Below are positions 41,863-49,127 of a stretch of 64,000 bases of DNA, piece after piece (within the stretch, counting starts at the first letter, position 1; each line of letters starts with the position of its first letter). A model generated the notes under the pieces. The model saw only the letters and a list, made by a program, of their open reading frames with translations, ran no database searches and had not been told where the DNA came from. The DNA is from JBCBJX01 sp038522735 (GTDB taxonomy: Bacteria > Pseudomonadota > Alphaproteobacteria > Caulobacterales > Parvularculaceae), in NCBI GenBank assembly GCA_038522735.1, contig JBCBJX010000004.1, forward strand, positions 1 to 64,000, written 5' to 3'. Position numbers and translations under genes: made by a program.

Positions 41863-43169
41863 GCGAGCGCCGCGGCGACACGATCATCGCGCTCTCCTCG
41901 GCGCCCGGGCGCGCCGGGGTCGCCGTCTTTCGTCTCTCCGGCCCCACTGCGTTCGAGATCGCCCGACGTCTCGTGCGCACGCTGCCTGGTCCGAGAACGG
42001 CCGCTCTGCGGACGGTGCGCGATGCGGACGGCGCGCCAATCGACACCGCGCTCGTCCTCGCGTTTCCGAAGCCGCGAAGTTTCACTGGCGAGGACGTCGT
42101 GGAGATCCATGCCCACGGGTCCCGCGCCGTCGCCGACGCGATCCTCGGGGCGGCGGTCGGCGCTGGGGCGAGATCAGCCGAACGCGGAGAATACGCCCGT
42201 CGGGCCGTCGCGAACGGCCGGATCGATCTCGCCGAAGCGGAAGGTCTCGGCGACCTCATCGACGCGGAAACTGAAAGCCAGCGTCGGCAGGCCCTCGCCC
42301 AGATGGGCGGCGCGCTTTCCAAAACTGCGGAGGGCTGGCGGGAGCGCCTGCTCGCGGCGGCCGTCCCTTTAGAGGCGGCGATCGATTTCCCGGACGAAGG
42401 CGACGTGCCCTCTGCGATCGCGGAGCGAGCGGCCCCTAAAATAGACCGCCTACGGAATGAATTGAGCGCCGCGGCGGAGACGTCGCGCGCGGCGCGGGCG
42501 CTCCGGGACGGGGTGTCCGTCGTCCTGATCGGCGCGCCGAATGCTGGAAAGTCCAGCATATTCAATGCTCTGGTCGGTCATGACGCTGCGATTGTGACGG
42601 CGACGCCCGGCACCACGCGCGACGTTCTCGAGGCCCGGCTCGATCTAGGCGGCGTTCTTGTCCGCCTCGCCGACACGGCCGGGCTTCGGGATTCCGACGA
42701 TGCGATCGAGGCGGAGGGCGTGCGCCGCGCTGAGGCCCGGGCCGCGGAAGCGGACGTCCGGGTGCTCGTCGTCGATGCTGATGATCCCAAAGACGTCGCG
42801 GGGGACGCGGACATTATCGCAATGAACAAGTCCGATCTCACACGGCCGCCGCCGCCGCGGGCGGACGCGCTCTTTGTGTCCGCGGCGACCGGCGAGGGGA
42901 TGGACGCGCTGATCGCCGCCATCGGCGGGAAGGCGCAAGAGGCGGTGCGTACGGACGATGCGCCCGCGCTCAGCCGCCGCCGCCATCTTGAGGCGGTCGA
43001 GGACGCCGTCGCCGCCCTCGACCGGAGCATGATCGCGCTGAAAACGACGCCGGAACTCGCCGCGGAAGACGTGCGCCTCGCCGCCCGCCGCCTCGCGCGC
43101 ATCACCGGCGCCATCGACGTCGAAGACGTCCTCGACCGGATCTTCGCCGGCTTCTGCATCGGCAAGTGA
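41859..43169 (+). CDS. mnmE: tRNA modification GTPase MnmE, apparent CTG start
   Basis: 436 aa. With MnmG it makes 5-carboxymethylaminomethyl-uridine at tRNA wobble position 34. N-terminal DTIIALSSAPGRAGVAVFRL, folate domain, embedded G domain (GAPNAGKSSIFNALVG, DTAGLRDSDD, MNKSD) and C-terminal FCIGK with the conserved Cys. No ATG, GTG or TTG exists near the family N-terminus; CTG 41859 fits, with GAGGG ending 6 nt upstream and a CTGA overlap with the preceding stop. A parS site follows the gene. Confidence 0.94.
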   Translation: MSERRGDTIIALSSAPGRAGVAVFRLSGPTAFEIARRLVRTLPGPRTAALRTVRDADGAPIDTALVLAFPKPRSFTGEDVVEIHAHGSRAVADAILGAAVGAGARSAERGEYARRAVANGRIDLAEAEGLGDLIDAETESQRRQALAQMGGALSKTAEGWRERLLAAAVPLEAAIDFPDEGDVPSAIAERAAPKIDRLRNELSAAAETSRAARALRDGVSVVLIGAPNAGKSSIFNALVGHDAAIVTATPGTTRDVLEARLDLGGVLVRLADTAGLRDSDDAIEAEGVRRAEARAAEADVRVLVVDADDPKDVAGDADIIAMNKSDLTRPPPPRADALFVSAATGEGMDALIAAIGGKAQEAVRTDDAPALSRRRHLEAVEDAVAALDRSMIALKTTPELAAEDVRLAARRLARITGAIDVEDVLDRIFAGFCIGK

Positions 43170-43176
43170 GCGCCTG

Positions 43177-43190
43177 GTTTCACGTGGAAC
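43177..43190. promoter_or_regulatory. parS: parS centromere site 1
   Basis: GTTTCACGTGGAAC, the core of the ParB-binding palindrome, lies in the mnmE-mnmG gap, about 2.6 kb before parA and 5.2 kb from the predicted oriC. Such a match is unlikely by chance beside parAB. Confidence 0.88.
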
Positions 43191-43234
43191 GCAGACGGAT
43201 TTTCAAACCGGTCCTGAGGGCTTAAATCCCCGGC

Positions 43235-45106
43235 ATGAAAACGGATCTGACATACGATGTCGTCGTCATCGGCGGCGGCCACGCCGGTTGCGAGGCGGCC
43301 GACGCCGCGGCGCGGGCCGGCGCGCAGACGCTTCTCGCCACCCACAAGCACGCGACGATCGGCGAAATGTCCTGCAACCCAGCGATCGGAGGCCTCGGCA
43401 AGGGCCACCTCGTCCGCGAGATCGACGCTCTAGACGGGCTCATGGGCCGGGTGATCGACCAGGCCGGCATCCAGTTCCGCCTCCTCAACCGCTCTAAAGG
43501 ACCGGCCGTGCGCGGCCCGCGCGCCCAAGCGGACAGGGCGCTCTACAGGGCGGCCATGCAGGCGGCGCTCGCGGCCCGCGAGAACCTCGATATCGTCGAA
43601 GCGGCGATCGAGGACCTGATCGTCGACGCCGAAGGCTGCGTCGTCGGCGTCGAGGCGGCCGATGGCCGGCGTTTCGGCGCGGGGGCGGTGGTCCTCACCA
43701 CCGGTACGTTCCTGAAGGGCGTCATTCATATCGGCGACGAACGCACGCCCGCCGGCCGCGTGGGCGATGCGCCGGCGATCGGGTTATCGGACCGGCTCTA
43801 CGGCCTCGGGCTGCGCATGGGGCGCCTGAAGACCGGGACGCCTGCGCGCCTCGACGGGCGGACGATCGACTGGGACGCGCTGGAGATGCAGCCGGCCGAC
43901 GCGGAGCCTGTTCCCTTCTCCTTCCTCACGGACCGTGTCGAGGTTCCCCAGATCTCCTGCGGGATCACCTGCACCAACGAGGCGACCCACCGCGTGATCG
44001 CGGACAATCTGGGCGCCTCGGCGGTCTATGGTGGTTCGATCGCCGGGCGGGGACCGCGCTACTGCCCGTCGATCGAGGACAAGGTGGTCCGGTTCGCGGA
44101 CCGGTCCGCCCACCAGGTGTTTCTGGAGCCGGAAGGCCTCGACGACCCGACGGTCTACCCGAACGGAATTTCGACCTCCCTGCCGCGGGCCGTCCAGCAG
44201 GCGTTCATCGCGACGATCAAAGGGCTGGAGCGCGCGGAGATCATCCGCCACGGCTATGCGATCGAATACGATTACGTCGATCCGCGGGAACTGACGCCGG
44301 CGCTGGAGGTGAAGCGCGCGCCCGGCCTGTTCCTCGCCGGACAGATTAACGGGACGACCGGATATGAAGAGGCGGGCGCCCAGGGCCTCGTCGCAGGCCT
44401 CAACGCCGCGCGCCGGGCGGGCGGGGTCGACGCCGTCATCTTCGACCGTTCCGAGGCGTATATCGGCGTGATGGTGGACGACCTCGTCACCCGCGGCGTC
44501 ACCGAGCCCTATCGGATGTTCACCTCGCGGGCGGAATACCGGCTGACGCTTCGCGCCGACAACGCCGACCGGCGGCTCACCCAGCGGGGGATCGATCTCG
44601 GCCTCGTCGGACCGGAGCGCGCCAGCCGGTTCCACGTGAAACGCGCCGCCGTCGAGGCGGCCCTCCGCTGGGCCCGTGAGACCGCCATTACGCCCAATGA
44701 CGCCCGCGCCCACGGGGTCAGGGTCAATCAGGACGGCCGCCGGCGCTCGGTTCTGGACCTCATGGCCCTTCCCGCCGTCGACGGCGTCGATCTGGAGACG
44801 ATCTTCCCGGCGCTCGCGGACCTTCGGCCGGATGTCCGCGAACAGATCGAGATCGAGGCGCTCTACGCCGGCTATCTTGACCGGCAGGAGGCCGACATCC
44901 TCGCCTTCCGTCGCGACGAGGCCCTGAACCTGCCGGGTGATCTAGACTACGGCGCGATCCCCGGCCTCTCCGCGGAAAGCCGCCAGAAGCTCGCCGACAG
45001 CCGCCCGCAGACCCTCGGCCAGGCGAGCCGCCTCGAAGGCGTCACCCCGGCGGCTCTTGCGCTCGTCGCCGGCTTTGTGCGCCGGGCGGGCCGCGCCGCC
45101 TCGTGA
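43235..45106 (+). CDS. mnmG: tRNA uridine-5-carboxymethylaminomethyl enzyme MnmG
   Basis: 623 aa FAD protein partnering MnmE. The FAD loop is VVVIGGGHAGCEAADAAARAG, then EMSCNPAIGGLGKGHLVREI and GTFLKGVIHIG. C-terminal helical domain binds MnmE and tRNA. Contains a parS site in frame (44629-44642). Ends in a GTGA overlap with rsmG. Confidence 0.98.
   Translation: MKTDLTYDVVVIGGGHAGCEAADAAARAGAQTLLATHKHATIGEMSCNPAIGGLGKGHLVREIDALDGLMGRVIDQAGIQFRLLNRSKGPAVRGPRAQADRALYRAAMQAALAARENLDIVEAAIEDLIVDAEGCVVGVEAADGRRFGAGAVVLTTGTFLKGVIHIGDERTPAGRVGDAPAIGLSDRLYGLGLRMGRLKTGTPARLDGRTIDWDALEMQPADAEPVPFSFLTDRVEVPQISCGITCTNEATHRVIADNLGASAVYGGSIAGRGPRYCPSIEDKVVRFADRSAHQVFLEPEGLDDPTVYPNGISTSLPRAVQQAFIATIKGLERAEIIRHGYAIEYDYVDPRELTPALEVKRAPGLFLAGQINGTTGYEEAGAQGLVAGLNAARRAGGVDAVIFDRSEAYIGVMVDDLVTRGVTEPYRMFTSRAEYRLTLRADNADRRLTQRGIDLGLVGPERASRFHVKRAAVEAALRWARETAITPNDARAHGVRVNQDGRRRSVLDLMALPAVDGVDLETIFPALADLRPDVREQIEIEALYAGYLDRQEADILAFRRDEALNLPGDLDYGAIPGLSAESRQKLADSRPQTLGQASRLEGVTPAALALVAGFVRRAGRAAS
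44629..44642. promoter_or_regulatory. parS: parS centromere site 2 (inside mnmG)
   Basis: GTTCCACGTGAAAC is the reverse complement of site 1, embedded in the coding region RFHVKR of mnmG. Two sites 1.45 kb apart are expected to nucleate one ParB cluster. Confidence 0.87.
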
Positions 45107-45804
45107 GGCGCGACATCGATCTGCGGAGCCTCGACACCCCGCAGGCCGTGGCCGCCGCCTTCGGGTTCAGCGCGGCGGTCGGCGACCGTCTTGCGGCTTT
45201 TGATCGGGTCTTCATGGAAGCGGCGGAGATCCATAACCTCGTCGCCCGCTCCACCCTGCCCGACCGGTTCGCGCGCCATTACGCCGACAGTCTGCAGCTC
45301 GCCGCCTTCATTCCGGAAAGCGCATGCACACACGTCGATCTGGGCTCCGGCGCCGGCTTTCCGGGCCTCGTCCTTGCGGCGGCGCTCTCCGATCGCGGGC
45401 TGAAGACGCGGCTCGTCGAAAGCACAGGCAAGAAGGCCGCGTTCCTCGCCCAAGCCGCGGACGCGATGGGGCTCGACGTCGTCCTTGAGAACGCGCGGAT
45501 CGAAAGTCTTGCGCCCGCACCGGCGGACATCGTCACGGCCCGCGCCCTCGCGCCGCTGGAGAAGCTCTTCGGCTACGTCGCGCCGTTCTGCGGGCCCGAA
45601 ACGGTCGCCCTTCTTCCGAAGGGACAAGATGTTGCGGCTGAATTGACCGAAGCCGCAAAATCTTGGATGTATGAGATCGTCACGCACCCCAGCGTCACCA
45701 ACGCCGACGCTGCGATTCTGGAGGTTCGCAACCTTGCCTCCCGCGCCCTCGACCGCCCCGAGCCGCATTCTCGCCGTCGCCAATCAAAAGGGCGGCGTCG
45801 GTAA
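45103..45804 (+). CDS. rsmG: 16S rRNA (guanine-527-N7)-methyltransferase RsmG
   Basis: 233 aa. GTG start overlaps the mnmG stop. SAM-binding motif HVDLGSGAGFPGLVLAAAL, EIHNLVARSTLPDRFARHYADS and RALAPLEKLFGY are RsmG features. The last about 20 residues run out-of-frame into parA and are basic (PHSRRRQSKGRRR), beyond the usual C-terminus after AAILEVRNL; this tail may be a by-product of the overlap. Loss causes streptomycin resistance in other bacteria. Confidence 0.93.
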   Translation: MRRDIDLRSLDTPQAVAAAFGFSAAVGDRLAAFDRVFMEAAEIHNLVARSTLPDRFARHYADSLQLAAFIPESACTHVDLGSGAGFPGLVLAAALSDRGLKTRLVESTGKKAAFLAQAADAMGLDVVLENARIESLAPAPADIVTARALAPLEKLFGYVAPFCGPETVALLPKGQDVAAELTEAAKSWMYEIVTHPSVTNADAAILEVRNLASRALDRPEPHSRRRQSKGRRR

Positions 45805-46546
45805 AACGACGACGACGATCAATCTCGGGACCGCCCTCGCAGCGGTCGGCGAGACGGTGATCATCATCGACCTCGATCCCCAGGGGAACGCCTCGACCGG
45901 CCTCGGCCTCGCCGCCGCAGACCGGGCGGGCACGATGTACGACGTTATGTCCGGTGAAGCGGCGCTCGCCGACATCATCGTCGAGACGGGAATACCCGGC
46001 CTCCGCCTCGCCCCCGGCAGCGTCGACCTTTCCGGCGCCGAGATCGAGCTTATCGACGCGCCCCGGCGCCATTTCCGCCTGCGCGACGCCGTCCGCGCGC
46101 TCGAGAGCCATGCGGGCTACGTCCTTATCGACTGCCCGCCGTCCCTCAGCCTCCTGACGCTCAACGCCATGACGGCGGCCGACGCAGTGCTTGTTCCTCT
46201 GCAGACGGAATTCTTCGCCCTCGAGGGCCTGTCCCAGCTGATGCGGACGCTGGAGCTCGTGCGTACCAAGACGAATCCGCAACTTTCCCTGCAGGGCGTC
46301 GTGCTCACCATGTACGACAAGCGCAACAACCTTTCCCAGCAGGTGGAGGAGGACGTTCGCGAGCATTTCGGGGAGAAAATCTACCGGACCGTCATTCCCC
46401 GGAACGTCCGGATCTCCGAGGCGCCGTCCCATGGGAAGCCGGCTCTCGTCTATGATTACAAGTGCGCCGGCAGCCAGGCCTATATCCGGCTCGCCCGCGA
46501 AGTGATCCGCCGCGAAAAAGCGCTTCGGGCGCCGGAGGCCGCCTGA
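45734..46546 (+). CDS. parA: Chromosome partition ATPase ParA
   Basis: 270 aa deviant Walker A ATPase: ILAVANQKGGVGKTTTTINL (Lys19 and Lys24), IIDLDPQGNASTGLG and LIDCPPSLSLLTLNAM. TTG 45734 is taken because GGAGG lies 9 nt upstream and the protein then begins just before the first beta strand; a longer in-frame ATG at 45671 sits deeper in rsmG. Overlap with rsmG is 71 nt. Segregates origins together with ParB-parS. Confidence 0.95.
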   Translation: MPPAPSTAPSRILAVANQKGGVGKTTTTINLGTALAAVGETVIIIDLDPQGNASTGLGLAAADRAGTMYDVMSGEAALADIIVETGIPGLRLAPGSVDLSGAEIELIDAPRRHFRLRDAVRALESHAGYVLIDCPPSLSLLTLNAMTAADAVLVPLQTEFFALEGLSQLMRTLELVRTKTNPQLSLQGVVLTMYDKRNNLSQQVEEDVREHFGEKIYRTVIPRNVRISEAPSHGKPALVYDYKCAGSQAYIRLAREVIRREKALRAPEAA

Positions 46547-47460
46547 TGGCGAAGCCGAAAAAAGGCCTCGGGCGGGGCCTCTCCGCCCTGCTTGCGGATG
46601 CGAGCCCGACGGCGGACGAGGAGGATCTCGCGGCGGCGGGCGCAGGTTCCGAAGCCGCGCCGATCGAGTTTCTCGCCGCCAACCCGAAGCAGCCGCGACG
46701 CATCTTCGACGACGCCGCCCTCGAGGAACTCGCCGCCTCCATCCGTCGCCAGGGCCTCCTGCAGCCCATCGTCGTCCGTCCCACAGGAGGCGAGCCGAAA
46801 TACGAGATCGTCGCCGGGGAGCGACGCTGGCGGGCGGCCCAGCGGGCGGGGCTGCACGAGGTGCCCATCGTCGTCCGCAAGCTCGACGATCAGCAGGCGG
46901 CGGAAATCGCGCTCGTTGAGAACGTTCAGCGTACCGACCTTAACCCGCTTGAGGAGGCGGCCGCCTATCAGCGTCTCGCCGATGAATTCGGCCACGCCCA
47001 TGAGGAAATCGCCGACGCCGTCGGAAAGAGCCGCAGTCACGTCGCGAACCTCATCCGCCTCCTGAAGCTTCCGGCGAGCGTTCGGGACAAGGTGAACGCG
47101 GGGGCTCTTTCAATGGGCCACGCCAGAGCGATCCTCTCCGCGCCGGACCCGGCGGCGCTCGCCGAACGGGTCGTGAAGCGCGGTCTCTCCGTCCGCGAGA
47201 CCGAGCGCCTGGCCAAGGCCGACGCAGAACAACCTGCTGGTGGCGGCGACAAGTCGTCCGGCCGTGGGCCTGCCCCGCTGACGGAGAAAGAAATCCGCAA
47301 GGATGCGGACACGCGGGCGCTCGAAGCGGATCTCGCCGCCTCCCTCGGTCTCGCCGTCGATCTTGCGCACGGATCGAGGGGCGGCGTCCTCTCGATCAAG
47401 TACGCGACCCTCGAACAGCTCGACGACGTCTGCCGGCGGTTGCTCGATTCGTCAGTGTAG
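46546..47460 (+). CDS. parB: Chromosome partition protein ParB
   Basis: 304 aa CTPase clamp. N-terminal GLGRGLSALLAD stimulates ParA; CTP motifs ANPKQPRRIFD, LLQPIVVRPTG and VAGERRWRAAQRAG; the helix-turn-helix HEEIADAVGKSRSHVANLIRL reads parS; the C-terminal domain dimerises. TGATG start-stop overlap with parA. Followed by a palindromic repeat and a convergent holA. Confidence 0.97.
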   Translation: MAKPKKGLGRGLSALLADASPTADEEDLAAAGAGSEAAPIEFLAANPKQPRRIFDDAALEELAASIRRQGLLQPIVVRPTGGEPKYEIVAGERRWRAAQRAGLHEVPIVVRKLDDQQAAEIALVENVQRTDLNPLEEAAAYQRLADEFGHAHEEIADAVGKSRSHVANLIRLLKLPASVRDKVNAGALSMGHARAILSAPDPAALAERVVKRGLSVRETERLAKADAEQPAGGGDKSSGRGPAPLTEKEIRKDADTRALEADLAASLGLAVDLAHGSRGGVLSIKYATLEQLDDVCRRLLDSSV

Positions 47461-47482
47461 CCGCTCGAATTCAGCGTTCGCG

Positions 47483-47580
47483 GCCGTCCTTCGCGACGGC
47501 GCTGCGCGCCTCCTCAGGACGAAGTCTGCACAGTCTTCATCCTGAGGAGCCCGCGGAGCGCGGGCGTCACGAAGGACGGC
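47483..47580. repeat. Palindromic intergenic repeat, copy 1
   Basis: 98-nt element bounded by GCCGTCCTTCG and its complement CGAAGGACGGC, with an inner palindrome CTCCTCAGGACGAAG / CTTCATCCTGAGGAG. Highly similar to 55051-55146. Fills the gap between the convergent genes parB and holA, so it may terminate transcription on both strands. Confidence 0.8.
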
Positions 47581-47595
47581 GTGAGGCGCATGACC

Positions 47596-48642
47596 CTAAC
47601 GCGCCGCCAGCCGCGCCAGCCGCAGGGCGACGCGCTCGACGATCTCCAGCTGCGGCGACCCCGTCGTCTTCGCGTCCAGCTCGGCCTGGGAGAGGGCGCG
47701 CTCCGCGATGTCGAGCTTGTCGATCGGCCATCGATTGCGCCGTCCCGCGAAAGCGTCGCGCTCCGGCCCGAAAAGGGGCGGGCGGAGGGATTTCATCGCC
47801 TCGGCCGGCGGGCGACCGTCGGCGACGGCGGCCTGCACCCGGTGCAGCCGCGCGGCGGCGCGCTGCAGGGCGCGCAACAGCGTCACGGGCGAGGCGCCCG
47901 CCTGGCGGGTGGAAACCAGCGCTCTCGATACGGAGGAGGCGTCGCCGTCAAACACTGCAGCGGCGATCTCGAAAGCGTCGAGACCCGCCTCGCCGGCGAG
48001 CAGCGCTTTCGCGTCGGCGAGGGTCACGCGACCGCCCGGCTCGGCGCGGGCGTAGAGGGCGAGCTTTTCCAGCTCGCTGCGGCTGACGCCCCGGTCCTCG
48101 CCCAGAGCCTCGGCGAGATAGGCGACGGCGTCGTCGTCGATCGCGTGGCCGTGCTCTTTCATCACCTTGAGGGCGAGGCCCCGCAGGTCCGCGGGCGCAT
48201 CCTCATAGCAGGGCGCCGATGCCGCGACTTTGGAGCCTTCCGCCGCCTTGCGGAGCTTCGAGGACTTCGTCAGCGGCCCTGCTTCGACGACCACGAGGGC
48301 GTTCGACTTCATCGCCCCCGAAGCTGCGTCCTTCAGAAACGTTTCAACGGCGCCGGCGATGGCGCCGCCCTCGCCGCCCGCCCGTATGCGGACAACCCGC
48401 CGTCCGCCTGTAAAGGAGAGCGCCGCCGCCTCGTCCGCAAGGCGCGCCGGCTCCTGCTTCACCTCGCCCTCGTCTAGGGAGACGGTGTTGAACGGATCGT
48501 CCGGCGGCGCGATGCTGCGCGCCAGCGTGTTCGCACGTTCCCGGACGAGCCCCTGATCCGGCCCGTAGAAAAGGACAAGGGTTGTTTCGGCCGGCGGCCG
48601 TTTCAGGAAAGCGTCGACGTCCTTCGCCTTGAGGGCGGTCAC
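47596..48642 (-). CDS. holA: DNA polymerase III delta subunit
   Basis: 348 aa clamp-loader subunit that opens the beta clamp. AAA+-like fold without ATP binding; recognisable stretches are TLVLFYGPDQGLVRERANTL, ALVVVEAGPLTKSSKLRKA, VAYLAEALGEDRGVSRSELEKL and KALLAGEAGLDAFEIAAAV. Overlaps lptE by 4 nt. Last gene of DUF3576-leuS-lptE-holA. Confidence 0.93.
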   Translation of the reverse strand: MTALKAKDVDAFLKRPPAETTLVLFYGPDQGLVRERANTLARSIAPPDDPFNTVSLDEGEVKQEPARLADEAAALSFTGGRRVVRIRAGGEGGAIAGAVETFLKDAASGAMKSNALVVVEAGPLTKSSKLRKAAEGSKVAASAPCYEDAPADLRGLALKVMKEHGHAIDDDAVAYLAEALGEDRGVSRSELEKLALYARAEPGGRVTLADAKALLAGEAGLDAFEIAAAVFDGDASSVSRALVSTRQAGASPVTLLRALQRAAARLHRVQAAVADGRPPAEAMKSLRPPLFGPERDAFAGRRNRWPIDKLDIAERALSQAELDAKTTGSPQLEIVERVALRLARLAAR

Positions 48643-49127
48643 CGCGGCCCGTTCGTTGCAAAAAACGCCGCCGAGCGGCGGTTGATGTCGGTCGCCACGA
48701 CGCCCGCCGCGCGCTTCAGGGCGTCGAGCTCGCTCACATAGGCGGCGTACTGCGCGTCGAGGATCGAGAAGGAGGCGGTCGCTTGGCTCGTCCCGCGATA
48801 GACGACCTCGCCTGTCTCCGGCGCGACGATCCGCCAGTCAGCCGTCACCACGTAGTCGTTCCGGGTGACGGAGTCGTCGGTCTGGACGCTGACGGCGCGG
48901 CGGCGGCTTTCAAGCTGAACGTTGACGCGATAGCGCGCGGACGCGGGGTCGGCCGGGAAGAGCCCGATGGCGGAATCGTTAAACGCCCTCACGGCGTCCT
49001 CGAGGCCTGTCGTTCGCCCGAGCGCCAGCGAGTTGAGGCCCGCGACGGCGCCGGTTCCCTCCGCATACATCGGCCGGAAGCCGCATCCGGCGAGCGCCAT
49101 GGCGATGAGAAGCGCGAGCGCCCTCAC
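48639..49127 (-). CDS. lptE: LPS-assembly lipoprotein LptE
   Basis: 162 aa outer-membrane lipoprotein (lipobox LAGC, then GFRPMYAEG, the family start). It plugs the LptD barrel and helps insert LPS. Body: YRVNVQLESRRRAVSVQTD and SVTRNDYVVTADWRIV. Overlaps leuS by 4 nt, the conserved leuS-lptE-holA order. Confidence 0.9.
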   Translation of the reverse strand: MRALALLIAMALAGCGFRPMYAEGTGAVAGLNSLALGRTTGLEDAVRAFNDSAIGLFPADPASARYRVNVQLESRRRAVSVQTDDSVTRNDYVVTADWRIVAPETGEVVYRGTSQATASFSILDAQYAAYVSELDALKRAAGVVATDINRRSAAFFATNGPR

